DNA of 34,880 bases, taken from contig CAJOPG010000041.1 of the NCBI GenBank assembly GCA_905236355.1, forward strand, positions 1-34,880, written 5' to 3'. Origin of the DNA: Paludibacteraceae bacterium. Its GTDB lineage: Bacteria > Bacteroidota > Bacteroidia > Bacteroidales > Paludibacteraceae. Both the position numbers and the translations under genes were made by a program. Under the pieces are notes generated by a model that searched no databases, was not told the origin of the DNA, and saw only the letters and a list, made by a program, of their open reading frames with translations. Positions within the stretch are counted from its first letter, which is position 1, and every line of letters starts with the position of its first letter. Shown here piece by piece: positions 17,579-27,308 of the stretch.

Positions 17579-19582
17579 TTACCAGATACTTACACGCTCT
17601 TCTGGTGCCACATACAGCGGACTTTCTTCGGTCACGTTCCATGCCTCATACCAGGCGTTGATGTGCGGCAGTGCGCCGTTTACTCTCCAGCGGCCCAGCG
17701 AGTGAGGGTCGGACTTGGTTTGTACCAATATCTGTTCCGGACGGATATTGCCTGCCCATACATTGGCGTAAGCGAGGAAGAAGCGCTGTTCGGGCGTAAA
17801 GCCGTCTTGCTCTGCCAAAGGAGCATTTTTAGTGGCATTTTTGAAGGCTTGGAAGGCTACATTCAAACCACCATGGTCAGCGATGTTCTCACCCAGTGTC
17901 AGATAACCATTGCCAAATATGCCTGGGGCCACTTCTATTTTGTTGAAGAACTCCGCCATTACTTTGGTGCGGGCTTCAAACTTCTCTCTGTCTTCGGCAG
18001 TCCACCAGTTGTTCAGGTTGCCGTCTTTGTCAAACTGAGCGCCTTGGTCGTCAAAACCATGGGTCATCTCATGACCTATAACCACGCCGATAGCACCATA
18101 GTTGAAGGCATCGTCGGCATTCATGTCGAAGAAGGGGTATTGCAGAATGCCTGCGGGGAAGCAAATCTCATTGGTGGACGGGTTGTAGTAAGCATTGACA
18201 GTTTGCGGTGTCATGTACCACTTGTCGCGGTCAACAGGTTTGTCCAAGAAACTCAAACTATAGTCTTGTTCGAACTTTGCGGCTCGTTTAAGATTCTCAT
18301 AGTAAGAGAGCGACGGGTCAATGTCAAGGTCAGAATAATCGCGCCACTTGTCAGGGTAACCGATTTTAACATAAAAAGCATCCAGTTTTTCATGTGCTTT
18401 CTGCTTGGTCGCATCAGACATCCATTCCTGCTCGTCGATACGTTCGCCTAATGCAATCTGCAGATTTTTCACCAATTGCACCATGCGTGCCTTTGCTTCG
18501 GGCGGGAAGTATTTCTGTACATACAATTGTCCGACAGCCTCTCCTAATGTGCCGTTTACAATGCCGACGGCACGTTTCCAAAGCGGACTCGGTTCTTCCT
18601 TTCCTGACAGAATCTTTCCATAAAATTCGAAGTTGGCCATGTATATCTCATCACTCAGATAGGAAGCAGCTCCTTCTATAGTTTGCCATATGAACAATGT
18701 TTTGAGGTCTTCAAGCGGCTCTTCGGCAAGCATTTTTCCGGCTTCTTGCAAGTGTTGTATCTGACCGACAGATATACTGTCGGTATGAATGTTCATAGCA
18801 CCGAGGAATACATCCCAATCCACTTGTGGAACTAAAGTTTTAAGGTCAGCAATTGACATCTTGTTGTAGTTTGCCATTGGGTCGCGCAATTCTACATTGT
18901 TTTTAGCAGCGCCTGCCAGACGGGTCTCTAAGCGCATCACGGTTTTAGCGCGTTCTTTTCCGTCAGTGAACCCGAATAGACCGAACATGCGGGCTATATG
19001 TTCTTGGTAGGCATTGCGGATTTTGGTGGTGTTTTCATCCTGGTCAAAGTAATACTCTTTTTCGCCTAGTCCAAAGCCTGCTTGATAGGTTTTCAGGATG
19101 TTCATGCTACTATTCAGTTCGTCAGCATCTACATACATGCCCCATAGGGCGTAGTCCATACTTTTCCCCAAATCCTCTGACAATTGGTTGCGGTCGTTAA
19201 TAGCAGCGATAGCCTCCAGGTAAGGACGCAGTGTTTCTATACCTTCTTGATTGCGCCGGGCAGTGTCCATGGCAAGATTGTATATGTCGCCTATCTTCTG
19301 CCCGACACTGCCTTTTTTTTGCGATTTAGAGGCGATTTCCTCAATCAGTTCGTTGAGTTGTTTGCGGTTGTTTTCCGCCAATTTGTCAAAACTGCCAAAA
19401 CGACTATATTCGCCTGTAAGGGGGTTGTTTTCCATCCAGCCGCCGCATGCGTACTGGTAAAAGTCGTTTTGAGCCACCACGGTGGTGTCAAGATTGCAGA
19501 GGTTGATACCTGTTGTTTGTTGTTTTTTGCATGATGCTGCCATAATGGTCAATGCAATTAAAAATAAATGTTTTGCTTTCAT
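17579..19582 (-). CDS. M13-family metallopeptidase (PepO/neprilysin-like) lipoprotein
   Basis: VIGHEMTHGFDDQGAQFD (HExxH) and ENIADHGGLNVAFQA; lipobox MAASCKK. Confidence 0.96.
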   Translation of the reverse strand: MKAKHLFLIALTIMAASCKKQQTTGINLCNLDTTVVAQNDFYQYACGGWMENNPLTGEYSRFGSFDKLAENNRKQLNELIEEIASKSQKKGSVGQKIGDIYNLAMDTARRNQEGIETLRPYLEAIAAINDRNQLSEDLGKSMDYALWGMYVDADELNSSMNILKTYQAGFGLGEKEYYFDQDENTTKIRNAYQEHIARMFGLFGFTDGKERAKTVMRLETRLAGAAKNNVELRDPMANYNKMSIADLKTLVPQVDWDVFLGAMNIHTDSISVGQIQHLQEAGKMLAEEPLEDLKTLFIWQTIEGAASYLSDEIYMANFEFYGKILSGKEEPSPLWKRAVGIVNGTLGEAVGQLYVQKYFPPEAKARMVQLVKNLQIALGERIDEQEWMSDATKQKAHEKLDAFYVKIGYPDKWRDYSDLDIDPSLSYYENLKRAAKFEQDYSLSFLDKPVDRDKWYMTPQTVNAYYNPSTNEICFPAGILQYPFFDMNADDAFNYGAIGVVIGHEMTHGFDDQGAQFDKDGNLNNWWTAEDREKFEARTKVMAEFFNKIEVAPGIFGNGYLTLGENIADHGGLNVAFQAFKNATKNAPLAEQDGFTPEQRFFLAYANVWAGNIRPEQILVQTKSDPHSLGRWRVNGALPHINAWYEAWNVTEESPLYVAPEERVSIW

Positions 19583-19849
19583 ATTATTGTTGTTGATAAT
19601 GAGTCAAAAAGTGAATTTTATCAAAATGCTGACAAAGATATTGCTTTTTTGCCAATTATGCAAATTGCGGATGGTGATTACAAATCGACTACAGCAAAAC
19701 ATAACAGGCGTCTGTAAATGCCAATAAATATCTGATGGTCATTATTTAAGTACTAAATAGGTTTAGAAGAACCCGAGAGGAACCCAATTGATTTATAAAG
19801 CATTACATATGGTCTCTTCGTAGAGATTACGCGGCTGCTATTCTGCCGG

Positions 19850-20764
19850 TTAATCTTCAAAACTGAGATAAGGAGAGAGTTTTTTTAGGTCTGCTTCTGA
19901 AAATTCTTCCAAATCCTGCAATTCTTGCAGGTTATGCAGACGGAAGTGGCGTCGGCGGAGTTGGTAGAGCGCTTCCGCTTGTGTGAATGTGAGATAAGGA
20001 TGTCTATAGAGTCGGTCCACAGAGGCATGGTTGACGGGTATGGGAGTTATGAGTGCAGAGTCAGCAATAAAAGAGCTTAGTAAAGAATCGGCCCTTTCTT
20101 TGAGTTCTTCTATTTCGAGCAATTGTTGTGGCGAACGGTATCCGCCTAACAGTTGTCGGTAGCGAACTATTTGTACGGCGGTGTAGCGGCCTACTCCCCG
20201 AATCATTTGAAGTTGTGCGGTATCTGTGGTGTTTAGTTCAAGAATGGTGTCTTTCTTAACGGGATATTTTGGAGGAGCGACGGAGTCAGCTTGTATGGAA
20301 TCAGCTTGTTGAGGAACGATGACTATATAGGGTTCCATTTGTGCATAGAGTTCATCGTTCATACCATAGATTTTTTGCAGTGATTCTTTGGTCCGGAACC
20401 ATCCTCCTTTTTGCCTGTATTTCATCAGATTGCGTGCCATCCATGGACGGAATCCCAGTTGCAGCAATTCGATACTGTCTGCAGTATTAGGGTCAAAGGG
20501 GTGTAGATACAAGGGAATCGTATCTGTGGGGATATGCTTATAGTAGGTGCGTTTGGGTTTTTCTGCAAGGGATTGTTCCAATTGTTTGGCAGTTTCAGTG
20601 GCAATAATCAGAGTGGTGGCTGATGGTTTTGTACATGTTAGTTTGTCTGCAACATAGAATCCTATAACAAGAAAGCATAAAACCAATAAGAGCACACCAA
20701 CGCCTATCCACTGACTTTTCATTAGCGGAGCTTTACTGCTTTGCTTTTTGTCGGGTTGTTCCAT
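19850..20764 (-). CDS. Membrane-anchored helix-hairpin-helix protein (ComEA-like)
   Basis: N-terminal TM segment (GVGVLLLVLCFLVIGFYVA) and repeated HhH-like segments (LELNTTDTAQLQMIRGVGRYTAVQIVRYRQLLGGYRSPQQL). Confidence 0.85.
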   Translation of the reverse strand: MEQPDKKQSSKAPLMKSQWIGVGVLLLVLCFLVIGFYVADKLTCTKPSATTLIIATETAKQLEQSLAEKPKRTYYKHIPTDTIPLYLHPFDPNTADSIELLQLGFRPWMARNLMKYRQKGGWFRTKESLQKIYGMNDELYAQMEPYIVIVPQQADSIQADSVAPPKYPVKKDTILELNTTDTAQLQMIRGVGRYTAVQIVRYRQLLGGYRSPQQLLEIEELKERADSLLSSFIADSALITPIPVNHASVDRLYRHPYLTFTQAEALYQLRRRHFRLHNLQELQDLEEFSEADLKKLSPYLSFED

Positions 20765-20767
20765 TTT

Positions 20768-21931
20768 CTATAGTACGCGCGATTCTATTTTTCCGTCGGT
20801 GAATTCAGTGAGCAGAACATCTCCTTTTCTGATGTTTTTGACCGAGTTGATGCGTTTGCCTTGTACAAGAGTTAGCGTATAGCCTTTTTTATACAGACTT
20901 TCAGGAGAGAGCAGGCGAATGATTTTTTCGTAAGAATTCAGCTGGTCTTTATATTGATTGATTTGACCTTTTATATTGGCATATAGAGTCAGTTGAATTT
21001 GTTGCAGTTGATGTTGTTGGACAACTATGGTTCGTTCCAAGCTTTGCCGGAGACGGAGTTGCAGATTGTTGATTTTGTCTGCTTGTGCGGCGAGCTGGTC
21101 AATTAAAAACTCTGCTACAGCTGTAGGTGTTTTTAGTGCGGTATGGGCAACTTGGTCCAATACAGAAACATCTCGTTGGTGTCCTATTCCGGTAAGAACG
21201 GGTAATGGAAATTGTGCGCAGGTGGCAGCGAGCAGATAGTCATCGAAGCAACTGAGGTCAGTATTGGCACCGCCGCCACGAATGATGACCACAGTGTCAA
21301 AGTCTTGCCGGCTGTTATAGACAGCGTCTAAAGCATTAATGATGGATTCCGGGGCCTTTTCACCCTGCATAAGGGCCGGGAATAAGGATGTTGTAAACTG
21401 AAAGCCCAATTGATTGGTCGTTAGTTGGTCGCAAAAATCACCATATCCTGCAGCATCTGGAGCCGAGATGACCGCTATTCGTTTCAGGAGCGACGGTAGC
21501 GGGAGAAGTTGTTGCATTTGTAGTATTCCTTCTTTTTGAAGACGCCGGAGAGTTTCTTCTTTTTGTTTGTGCAGGCTGCCGACTGTATAGGTGGGGTCAA
21601 TGCCGACTATATTGAGGCTGAGTCCGTATGCTGCATGAAAACGGACTTCTGTTTCAGCCAGAATGCGTAATCCGACATGTAGTGTTTCGCCCGTTTCCGT
21701 CGAAAAAAATGAGGATAGCATGGAGAAAACATTCTGCCAGCAGGTAGCTCTTATTTTAGCGGCAAAGAGCCCGTTCCCTTCATTTTTCTCTGCCAGTTCA
21801 AGATAGCAATGTCCTCCTTTCATCGCCATGCTTACAATCTCGGCAGTTACCCAGTAGGTATTAGGCATTCCATCCTGCAGTGTACTGCTGATAAGGTTGC
21901 ATAATTCAGAAAGAGAATAGGTTTGCTTCAT
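20768..21931 (-). CDS. xseA: Exodeoxyribonuclease VII large subunit
   Basis: YWVTAEIVSMAMKGGHCYLELAEK, IAVISAPDAAGYGDF, VVIIRGGGANTDLSCFDDYLLA, GIGHQRDVSVLDQVAHTALKTPTAVAEFLI. Confidence 0.95.
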   Translation of the reverse strand: MKQTYSLSELCNLISSTLQDGMPNTYWVTAEIVSMAMKGGHCYLELAEKNEGNGLFAAKIRATCWQNVFSMLSSFFSTETGETLHVGLRILAETEVRFHAAYGLSLNIVGIDPTYTVGSLHKQKEETLRRLQKEGILQMQQLLPLPSLLKRIAVISAPDAAGYGDFCDQLTTNQLGFQFTTSLFPALMQGEKAPESIINALDAVYNSRQDFDTVVIIRGGGANTDLSCFDDYLLAATCAQFPLPVLTGIGHQRDVSVLDQVAHTALKTPTAVAEFLIDQLAAQADKINNLQLRLRQSLERTIVVQQHQLQQIQLTLYANIKGQINQYKDQLNSYEKIIRLLSPESLYKKGYTLTLVQGKRINSVKNIRKGDVLLTEFTDGKIESRVL

Positions 21932-21998
21932 AATAAGTGTTTTTGCATAGAGAGAGTTAGATTAGATGTGTATTGTCGGCAGGATAGTGATAAAAGAG

Positions 21999-22027
21999 AA
22001 AGGCTGTTGATTGCTCAAACAGCCTTT
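21999..22027 (-). terminator. Intrinsic terminator 3' of tRNA-Met
   Basis: Inverted repeat AAAGGCTGTT ... AACAGCCTTT; minus-strand T-rich tail. Confidence 0.7.
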
Positions 22028-22030
22028 AAG

Positions 22031-22104
22031 TAGCGAGGCCCGGGATTGAACCGGGGACCTCATGATTATGAATCATGCGCTCTAACCAGCTGAGCTACCT
22101 CGCC
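22031..22104 (-). tRNA. tRNA-Met(CAT), elongator type
   Basis: Minus-strand cloverleaf GGCGAGG...CATGA-TTCATAA-TCATG...CCTCGCT-A; anticodon CAT. tRNA-Ile2(CAU) cannot be fully excluded by eye. Confidence 0.9.
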
Positions 22105-22274
22105 TCGTCGAAACGCGCCTAAACCCGAACTTACAACTTTTGTTTTGCAGTCCTTAAGTTCCTTCGCGGTTTCTCCTCTCTTCTTTCTATTTCAAAGAAA
22201 TTTCTTTTGAAAGCGGGTGCAAAAGTAATTCAAAAAAATGATATACGCAAATCTTTTTTTGCGGCATGTGCTTT

Positions 22275-24329
22275 TTATCCTACTTGAGCACCATTTTTAA
22301 CGGGCTTGGAAACGGAAGCAAGTACCAATTTTGCATCAGCATTGACGGCTGAAAGAATCATTCCCTGACTTTCAATACCCATCATTTTTCTTGGCGGGAA
22401 GTTGGCTATGAAGAGGACTTGTTTTCCTATAAGTTCTTGTGGGTCAGGATATGATTGAGCAATACCGGAAAGAATGGTTCTGCCTCCCATTCCATCGTCT
22501 ATTTGGAACTGCAAGAGTTTGTCTGATTTCTTTACTTTTTGGCAATCAAGGATAGTACCGACCCGGATGTCCATTTTTTCAAAATCTTCGATGGTCGCCG
22601 TGTTTTTAGCAGATTCCGGTTGCCAAGCTGCTTCCTGGTTTTCCTTTTTTATGCGTTTGAGGCGTTCGAGTTGTGCTTGGATGTCGGCATCATCGATTTT
22701 TTCGAACAATAGTTCTGCCGGTTTTAGTATGTGCCCCTCTGTCAGAATGTCAGTTTTTCCGAGGGCATCCCATCCTATTTGTTCAAGATTAAGGAGTGAG
22801 CGCAATTTTTCTGATGAAAACGGCAGAAACGGCTCAAAAGCGATGGAGAGATTGGCAGCAATTTGGAGTGAAAGATTGAGGATGGTGGCAGTGCGTGCGA
22901 GGTCGGTTTTAGCCAATTTCCACGGTTCTGTTTCCGCAAGATACTTATTGCCAATGCGGGCAAGGTTCATTGCCTCTTTTTGTGCGTCGCGGAAGTGGAA
23001 GTTGTCAAGCAGTTCTTCTATCCGTTGTTTGATGTCAGTGAATTCACGAATAGTTTGTTGGTCATAATCTGTCAGGATTCCTTGTACAGGTACTTTCCCT
23101 TCGAAATATTTGTGTGTGAGGACAAGGGCGCGGTTGATGAAATTGCCATAGATGGCAACTAATTCGTTGTTATTGCGCGCTTGAAAATCTGCCCATGTGA
23201 AGTCGTTGTCCTTAGTTTCGGGGGCATTTGCAGTAAGCACATACCGCAATACATCTTGTTTACCCGGAAAGTCTTCAAGATATTCGTTGAGCCACACCGC
23301 CCAATTGCGTGATGTACTGATTTTGTCGCCCTCAAGATTGAGGAACTCGTTAGATGGAACATTATCAGGGAGGATATATGAACCTTCGGCTTTGAGCATT
23401 GCCGGGAAGACGATGCAATGGAATACGATGTTATCTTTACCGATGAAATGAATAAGCCGGGTGGACGGGTCTTTCCACCAAGTTTCCCATTGTCCGTATT
23501 TATCGGGTTGACTATCGCAAAGTTCTTTGGTGTTGCTGATGTAGCCGATGGGTGCATCAAACCATACATATAGGACTTTTCCTTCGGCTCCTTCTACGGG
23601 CACGGGGATGCCCCAACTAAGGTCGCGGGTTACGGCCCGTGGTTTGAGACCTCCGTCAAGCCAACTTTTGCATTGTCCGTAAACATTGGGTCGCCATTCT
23701 TTATGCTCTTCAAGAATCCATTGTTCGAGCCATTGTTGATACCGGTCAAGAGGGAGATACCAATGCGAGGTGGTGCGTTTTGTTAGGGTATTGCCATTGA
23801 CGGCATTATAAGGATTGATAAGTTCATCCGGTGATAGTGTGCGTCCGCATTTTTCACATTGGTCGCCATAGGCGCCGGCAGAATGGCAATGCGGACATTC
23901 GCCCTTGATGTTGCGGTCGGTTAAGAACTCGTGAGTCTCTTCATCGTAGAACTGTTCCGTAGTTTGTTCTGTAAATTTTCCATTGTCATATAATGTGCGG
24001 AAAAAGTCAGATGCAAATTTGTGATGTACAGCAGAGGTGGTGCGGCTATATACATCGAAGGAGATACCGAATTTAGCAAAACTATCTTTAATAAGGTCGT
24101 GGTAGCGGTCAACCACCTGTTGCACGGTGATGCCTTCTTTGCGTGCTCTGATAGTGACGGGCACTCCGTGTTCGTCGCTTCCCCCAACGAAGAGGACGGG
24201 TTGGCCTTTAAGCCTAAGATAGCGTGCATAGATGTCGGCCGGCACATAGACTCCTGCGAGGTGACCGATGTGAACGGGGCCGTTGGCATAAGGAAGTGCG
24301 GAGGTAATAAGAGTTCTTTTGAAATTCAT
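22275..24329 (-). CDS. metG: Methionyl-tRNA synthetase with C-terminal tRNA-binding domain
   Basis: [43 protein letters not shown] zinc site, [11 protein letters not shown] (KMSKS-like), C-terminal EMAP-type domain. Confidence 0.97.
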   Translation of the reverse strand: MNFKRTLITSALPYANGPVHIGHLAGVYVPADIYARYLRLKGQPVLFVGGSDEHGVPVTIRARKEGITVQQVVDRYHDLIKDSFAKFGISFDVYSRTTSAVHHKFASDFFRTLYDNGKFTEQTTEQFYDEETHEFLTDRNIKGECPHCHSAGAYGDQCEKCGRTLSPDELINPYNAVNGNTLTKRTTSHWYLPLDRYQQWLEQWILEEHKEWRPNVYGQCKSWLDGGLKPRAVTRDLSWGIPVPVEGAEGKVLYVWFDAPIGYISNTKELCDSQPDKYGQWETWWKDPSTRLIHFIGKDNIVFHCIVFPAMLKAEGSYILPDNVPSNEFLNLEGDKISTSRNWAVWLNEYLEDFPGKQDVLRYVLTANAPETKDNDFTWADFQARNNNELVAIYGNFINRALVLTHKYFEGKVPVQGILTDYDQQTIREFTDIKQRIEELLDNFHFRDAQKEAMNLARIGNKYLAETEPWKLAKTDLARTATILNLSLQIAANLSIAFEPFLPFSSEKLRSLLNLEQIGWDALGKTDILTEGHILKPAELLFEKIDDADIQAQLERLKRIKKENQEAAWQPESAKNTATIEDFEKMDIRVGTILDCQKVKKSDKLLQFQIDDGMGGRTILSGIAQSYPDPQELIGKQVLFIANFPPRKMMGIESQGMILSAVNADAKLVLASVSKPVKNGAQVG

Positions 24330-24432
24330 AAGATTAGTATGCTAATGTTAAATAATTACTCATTTTGTGGGTGAAAAATTGACGGAAATGCAAAGATTTA
24401 GTCATAAGTTTGCGTAATTCGATATGTTTGTT

Positions 24433-24440
24433 TAATTTTG
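24433..24440 (+). promoter_or_regulatory. Bacteroidetes promoter: TTTG (24409-24412)-N20-TAATTTTG
   Basis: -33/-7 consensus and spacing upstream of the beta-barrel gene. Confidence 0.6.
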
Positions 24441-24510
24441 CAGACCTAAAATTTTGTGCAAAGATACGGCAAGTTTTAGAAATGCACAAATCAAACAGAA
24501 CTATTTTGTC

Positions 24511-25425
24511 ATGAAAAGATCAGGTGTCTTATTAGTCGGTTTATGCTGTATATTGCTTGTCTTTGGTCAGCCGAAGAGTTACATTAGCGTTTGGGGCGAA
24601 GCAGGAGAATCGTCCCTTTTGACCACTTTGACCAATATTGATACGAAATCGAGTTTTGGTGTAGGCGGTGGCATAGGTGGAGGTTATGAGATGCATCTCA
24701 GTAATTTTGTTTGGACCGCCGGTTTGCACATCGGGATTATGCATACATCTTTCAAGTTGGGTAATATAAACGATAGTTTTGATGCAGTGGATGATGAGGG
24801 TGACGCTTTGTTATATACTTATACACAAAATAATAGGCGGGATAATTATACAGGATTATCATTGCAAGTGCCGGTGATGGTGGGCGCAGATTTCGGTCGG
24901 ATATATTTTCTTGCCGGTGTGAAAGTGGATGTAAGTATGCTTGGTCGCAGCAGGGTGAAGACTCGTTTGTCGTCATCTGGTGATTATTATGATTTGATAG
25001 ATCCGTTCACGGGTATGCCGGAGCATGGATATTTTGATGATGTAACTTTCGACCAGAAGGCGGACTTTAAGTTCCGTCCGGATGTAATGGCATCAGCAGA
25101 ATTAGGTGTGAATTTCGGTTTGGTGACAAAAGAAATGGGATTTGATGTTCCGAAGAAGAAGCAGATATTCCGCTTGGCGTTGTTTGCTGATTATGGGTTG
25201 TTGGACAAACATAATCCCGGCAGGTTGGAGAGCATCACCTTACCCACGAAATTGGATGCAAGCAAAATGTCAGAGGGAATAACGGTGAATAACATATTGT
25301 CTACCACCCAATCGACAAAAGAAGTACATAATCTGCTTGTAGGTGTTAAGTTCACCGTATTATTCAAACTGCCCGATCATGAGAAGTGTGTAATATGTGA
25401 GTACGATCCGCCACTTGTATGGTAA
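24511..25425 (+). CDS. Outer-membrane beta-barrel (porin-like) protein
   Basis: Signal peptide MKRSGVLLVGLCCILLVFGQ followed by alternating amphipathic strands; start moved to 24511. Confidence 0.7.
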   Translation: MKRSGVLLVGLCCILLVFGQPKSYISVWGEAGESSLLTTLTNIDTKSSFGVGGGIGGGYEMHLSNFVWTAGLHIGIMHTSFKLGNINDSFDAVDDEGDALLYTYTQNNRRDNYTGLSLQVPVMVGADFGRIYFLAGVKVDVSMLGRSRVKTRLSSSGDYYDLIDPFTGMPEHGYFDDVTFDQKADFKFRPDVMASAELGVNFGLVTKEMGFDVPKKKQIFRLALFADYGLLDKHNPGRLESITLPTKLDASKMSEGITVNNILSTTQSTKEVHNLLVGVKFTVLFKLPDHEKCVICEYDPPLVW

Positions 25426-25444
25426 ATTTACACCCGGCAAAATA

Positions 25445-25484
25445 AATCATGGGAATCTGCATAAGGTTCCCATGATTGTTTTTT
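25445..25484. terminator. Intrinsic terminator between convergent OMP and cdaA genes
   Basis: AATCATGGGAA ... TTCCCATGATT followed by GTTTTTT. Confidence 0.85.
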
Positions 25485-25494
25485 AGCAACTCTA

Positions 25495-26265
25495 TTAGAG
25501 ATTTTCCTGCGAAAGAATCTGCTCCAATTCGTTAATTTTGACAGGTTTAAGTGTGGCATTTCGTGCAACCGATATTTCTCCTGTCTCTTCAGAAACGACA
25601 ACGGCTAATGCGTCCGATTTTTCGGCAATTCCTAATGCCGCACGGTGTCGCAATCCGTAGTGTTTGGGGATTTTTTGATTCTTGCTGACGGGGAGAATGC
25701 AGGCGGCACTTTTCAGAACACCTTTGTTGATAATAAGTGCTCCGTCGTGTAAAGGGGTATTCTTTGAAAATATGTTTTCAATGAGTCGTGCACTGATTTC
25801 TGCATTTATCCGCTCTCCGCTTTCTATATATTCTCTAAGTTCTTGTTGGCGGGAGATAACGATGAGAGCACCGGTTTTTGTCTGTGCCATATTCTTGCAA
25901 GCGAGCACTATCTGCATAGCATTGTGTTCATTCTGTTGTTGTTGCTTGTCGGTGTGTAGATTGCGGTGGAGTGTGGCAAAACTGAAGCGTTCGCCGATGC
26001 GGGAAAAGAAGGAGCGAATTTCATCTTGAAAAATGACTATCAGTGCGATTGCCCCGACAGAGATGATGCGATCAAAAAAAGCACCTGTAAGTTCAAGGGC
26101 AAGGACATAGGAAACAAGGAACCAAACAAGAAGGAATGCTAAAATCCCCCAAAAAACATTTACTGCGCCGGACCGTTTGAGCAGGCGGAACATCTCGTAA
26201 AGAATGATAGCCACAAAAAGGATATCAATGATGTCTTTGAAACCTATTTGGAATCCGATATTCAT
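25495..26265 (-). CDS. cdaA: Diadenylate cyclase (CdaA/DisA-type DAC domain)
   Basis: Three N-terminal TM helices, LHDGALII and YGLRHRAALGIAEKSDALAVVVSEETGEISVA. Confidence 0.95.
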   Translation of the reverse strand: MNIGFQIGFKDIIDILFVAIILYEMFRLLKRSGAVNVFWGILAFLLVWFLVSYVLALELTGAFFDRIISVGAIALIVIFQDEIRSFFSRIGERFSFATLHRNLHTDKQQQQNEHNAMQIVLACKNMAQTKTGALIVISRQQELREYIESGERINAEISARLIENIFSKNTPLHDGALIINKGVLKSAACILPVSKNQKIPKHYGLRHRAALGIAEKSDALAVVVSEETGEISVARNATLKPVKINELEQILSQENL

Positions 26266-26280
26266 AGGGTATAAGATTAA

Positions 26281-27114
26281 TCAAGGGTTGTGATATGCAG
26301 TTAGTAGTTTTATAACTTCTTCCGTTTCCTTGACATTGTGTGTGCGTACAATATCAGCATTGTGCAAGAGGGCGATAGTATGCGCTATAGAGGTGGCATT
26401 AAGAGTCTCGTTAGAATCAAGAGAGAGAGGCTGCTGAAGCATAGTCTTGCGTGAAATACCTATCAAAAGCGGGCGCGAAAAGAGGTGAAACGAGGAGAGT
26501 TGGCGAAGAAGTTGCCAATTTTGTTGAGTGGTTTTTGCAAAGCCGAATCCGGGGTCTATTATGACATCTTTCACTCCTAATTGAGTAAGGCGCTCCAGTT
26601 TTTGATTGAGAGACACCGTGACATCTGAAAGCAGGTGAGCGTATCGGGTGTGATTGAGCATCTCTCGCGGAGTGGAGCGTGTATGCGTAAGCACATAAGC
26701 ACAGCCGAGATTAGCAATGGTCTGAAACATTAGATTGTCTAAATCTCCTCCTGAAATATCATTGATAATTTGCACTCCATACTGTTCAACAGCTTTGCAG
26801 GCAACGGAAGAACGAAATGTGTCAACAGAAAGAATAATGTTACTATCAAGGGTGCGTACTAACTCTAAAATGGGTTCCAAGCGTTCCCATTCTTCAACTT
26901 CTCCCACTACTTGCGACCCGGGGCGAGTGGAGCATGCACCAATATCAATAATATTGGCACCTTCTGCTATGTGCCGTTCTATGATTTTGAGAGCATCTTT
27001 CGGTTGCGGGGTACGCGAAGGTGCGTAGAAACTATCGGGAGTAATATTAACTATTCCCATTATCCACGGCCTTTTGATAGGGTAGAGCTGATCGTTGAGT
27101 TTTAAAGTATGCAC
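26281..27114 (-). CDS. folP: Dihydropteroate synthase
   Basis: IMGIVNITPDSFY, GANIIDIGACSTRPGS, INDISGGDLD, DPGFGFAKT. Start likely GTG at 27114, because the promoter TATCTTTG (27134-27141, minus) lies inside the longer ORF. Confidence 0.93.
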   Translation of the reverse strand: MHTLKLNDQLYPIKRPWIMGIVNITPDSFYAPSRTPQPKDALKIIERHIAEGANIIDIGACSTRPGSQVVGEVEEWERLEPILELVRTLDSNIILSVDTFRSSVACKAVEQYGVQIINDISGGDLDNLMFQTIANLGCAYVLTHTRSTPREMLNHTRYAHLLSDVTVSLNQKLERLTQLGVKDVIIDPGFGFAKTTQQNWQLLRQLSSFHLFSRPLLIGISRKTMLQQPLSLDSNETLNATSIAHTIALLHNADIVRTHNVKETEEVIKLLTAYHNP

Positions 27115-27133
27115 GGTAATATTAATTAGGGCA

Positions 27134-27141
27134 CAAAGATA
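27134..27141 (-). promoter_or_regulatory. -7 element TATCTTTG for folP/cdaA
   Basis: Minus-strand TATCTTTGTG 20 nt upstream of the proposed GTG start. Confidence 0.5.
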
Positions 27142-27266
27142 GTAAAATTTACGCAAAAAATATATGTCCGGACGCAAAAGCCACATAAAATTGGTCTGAA
27201 AATGCAGAAAAATCGACTTTTTTCAAGTTTTTCATGTCAAAACTTGTTGCAATCATAAAAAAATTG

Positions 27267-27274
27267 TATCTTTG
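27267..27274 (+). promoter_or_regulatory. -7 element TATCTTTG for the gldJ/gldK-like gene
   Basis: TTG (27245-27247) and TATCTTTGCG 35 nt upstream of the ATG at 27309. Confidence 0.6.
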
Positions 27275-27308
27275 CGAGCTGAATGATAATTACATAAAAT
27301 ATATACCT

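Noticed and set aside
17519-18451. 310-aa plus-strand ORF
   Set aside because: Antisense to the M13 peptidase gene, which has clear HExxH and family motifs; antisense ORF artefact.
22474-23067. 197-aa plus-strand ORF
   Set aside because: Antisense to metG; low-complexity Ser/Arg-rich translation typical of antisense frames.
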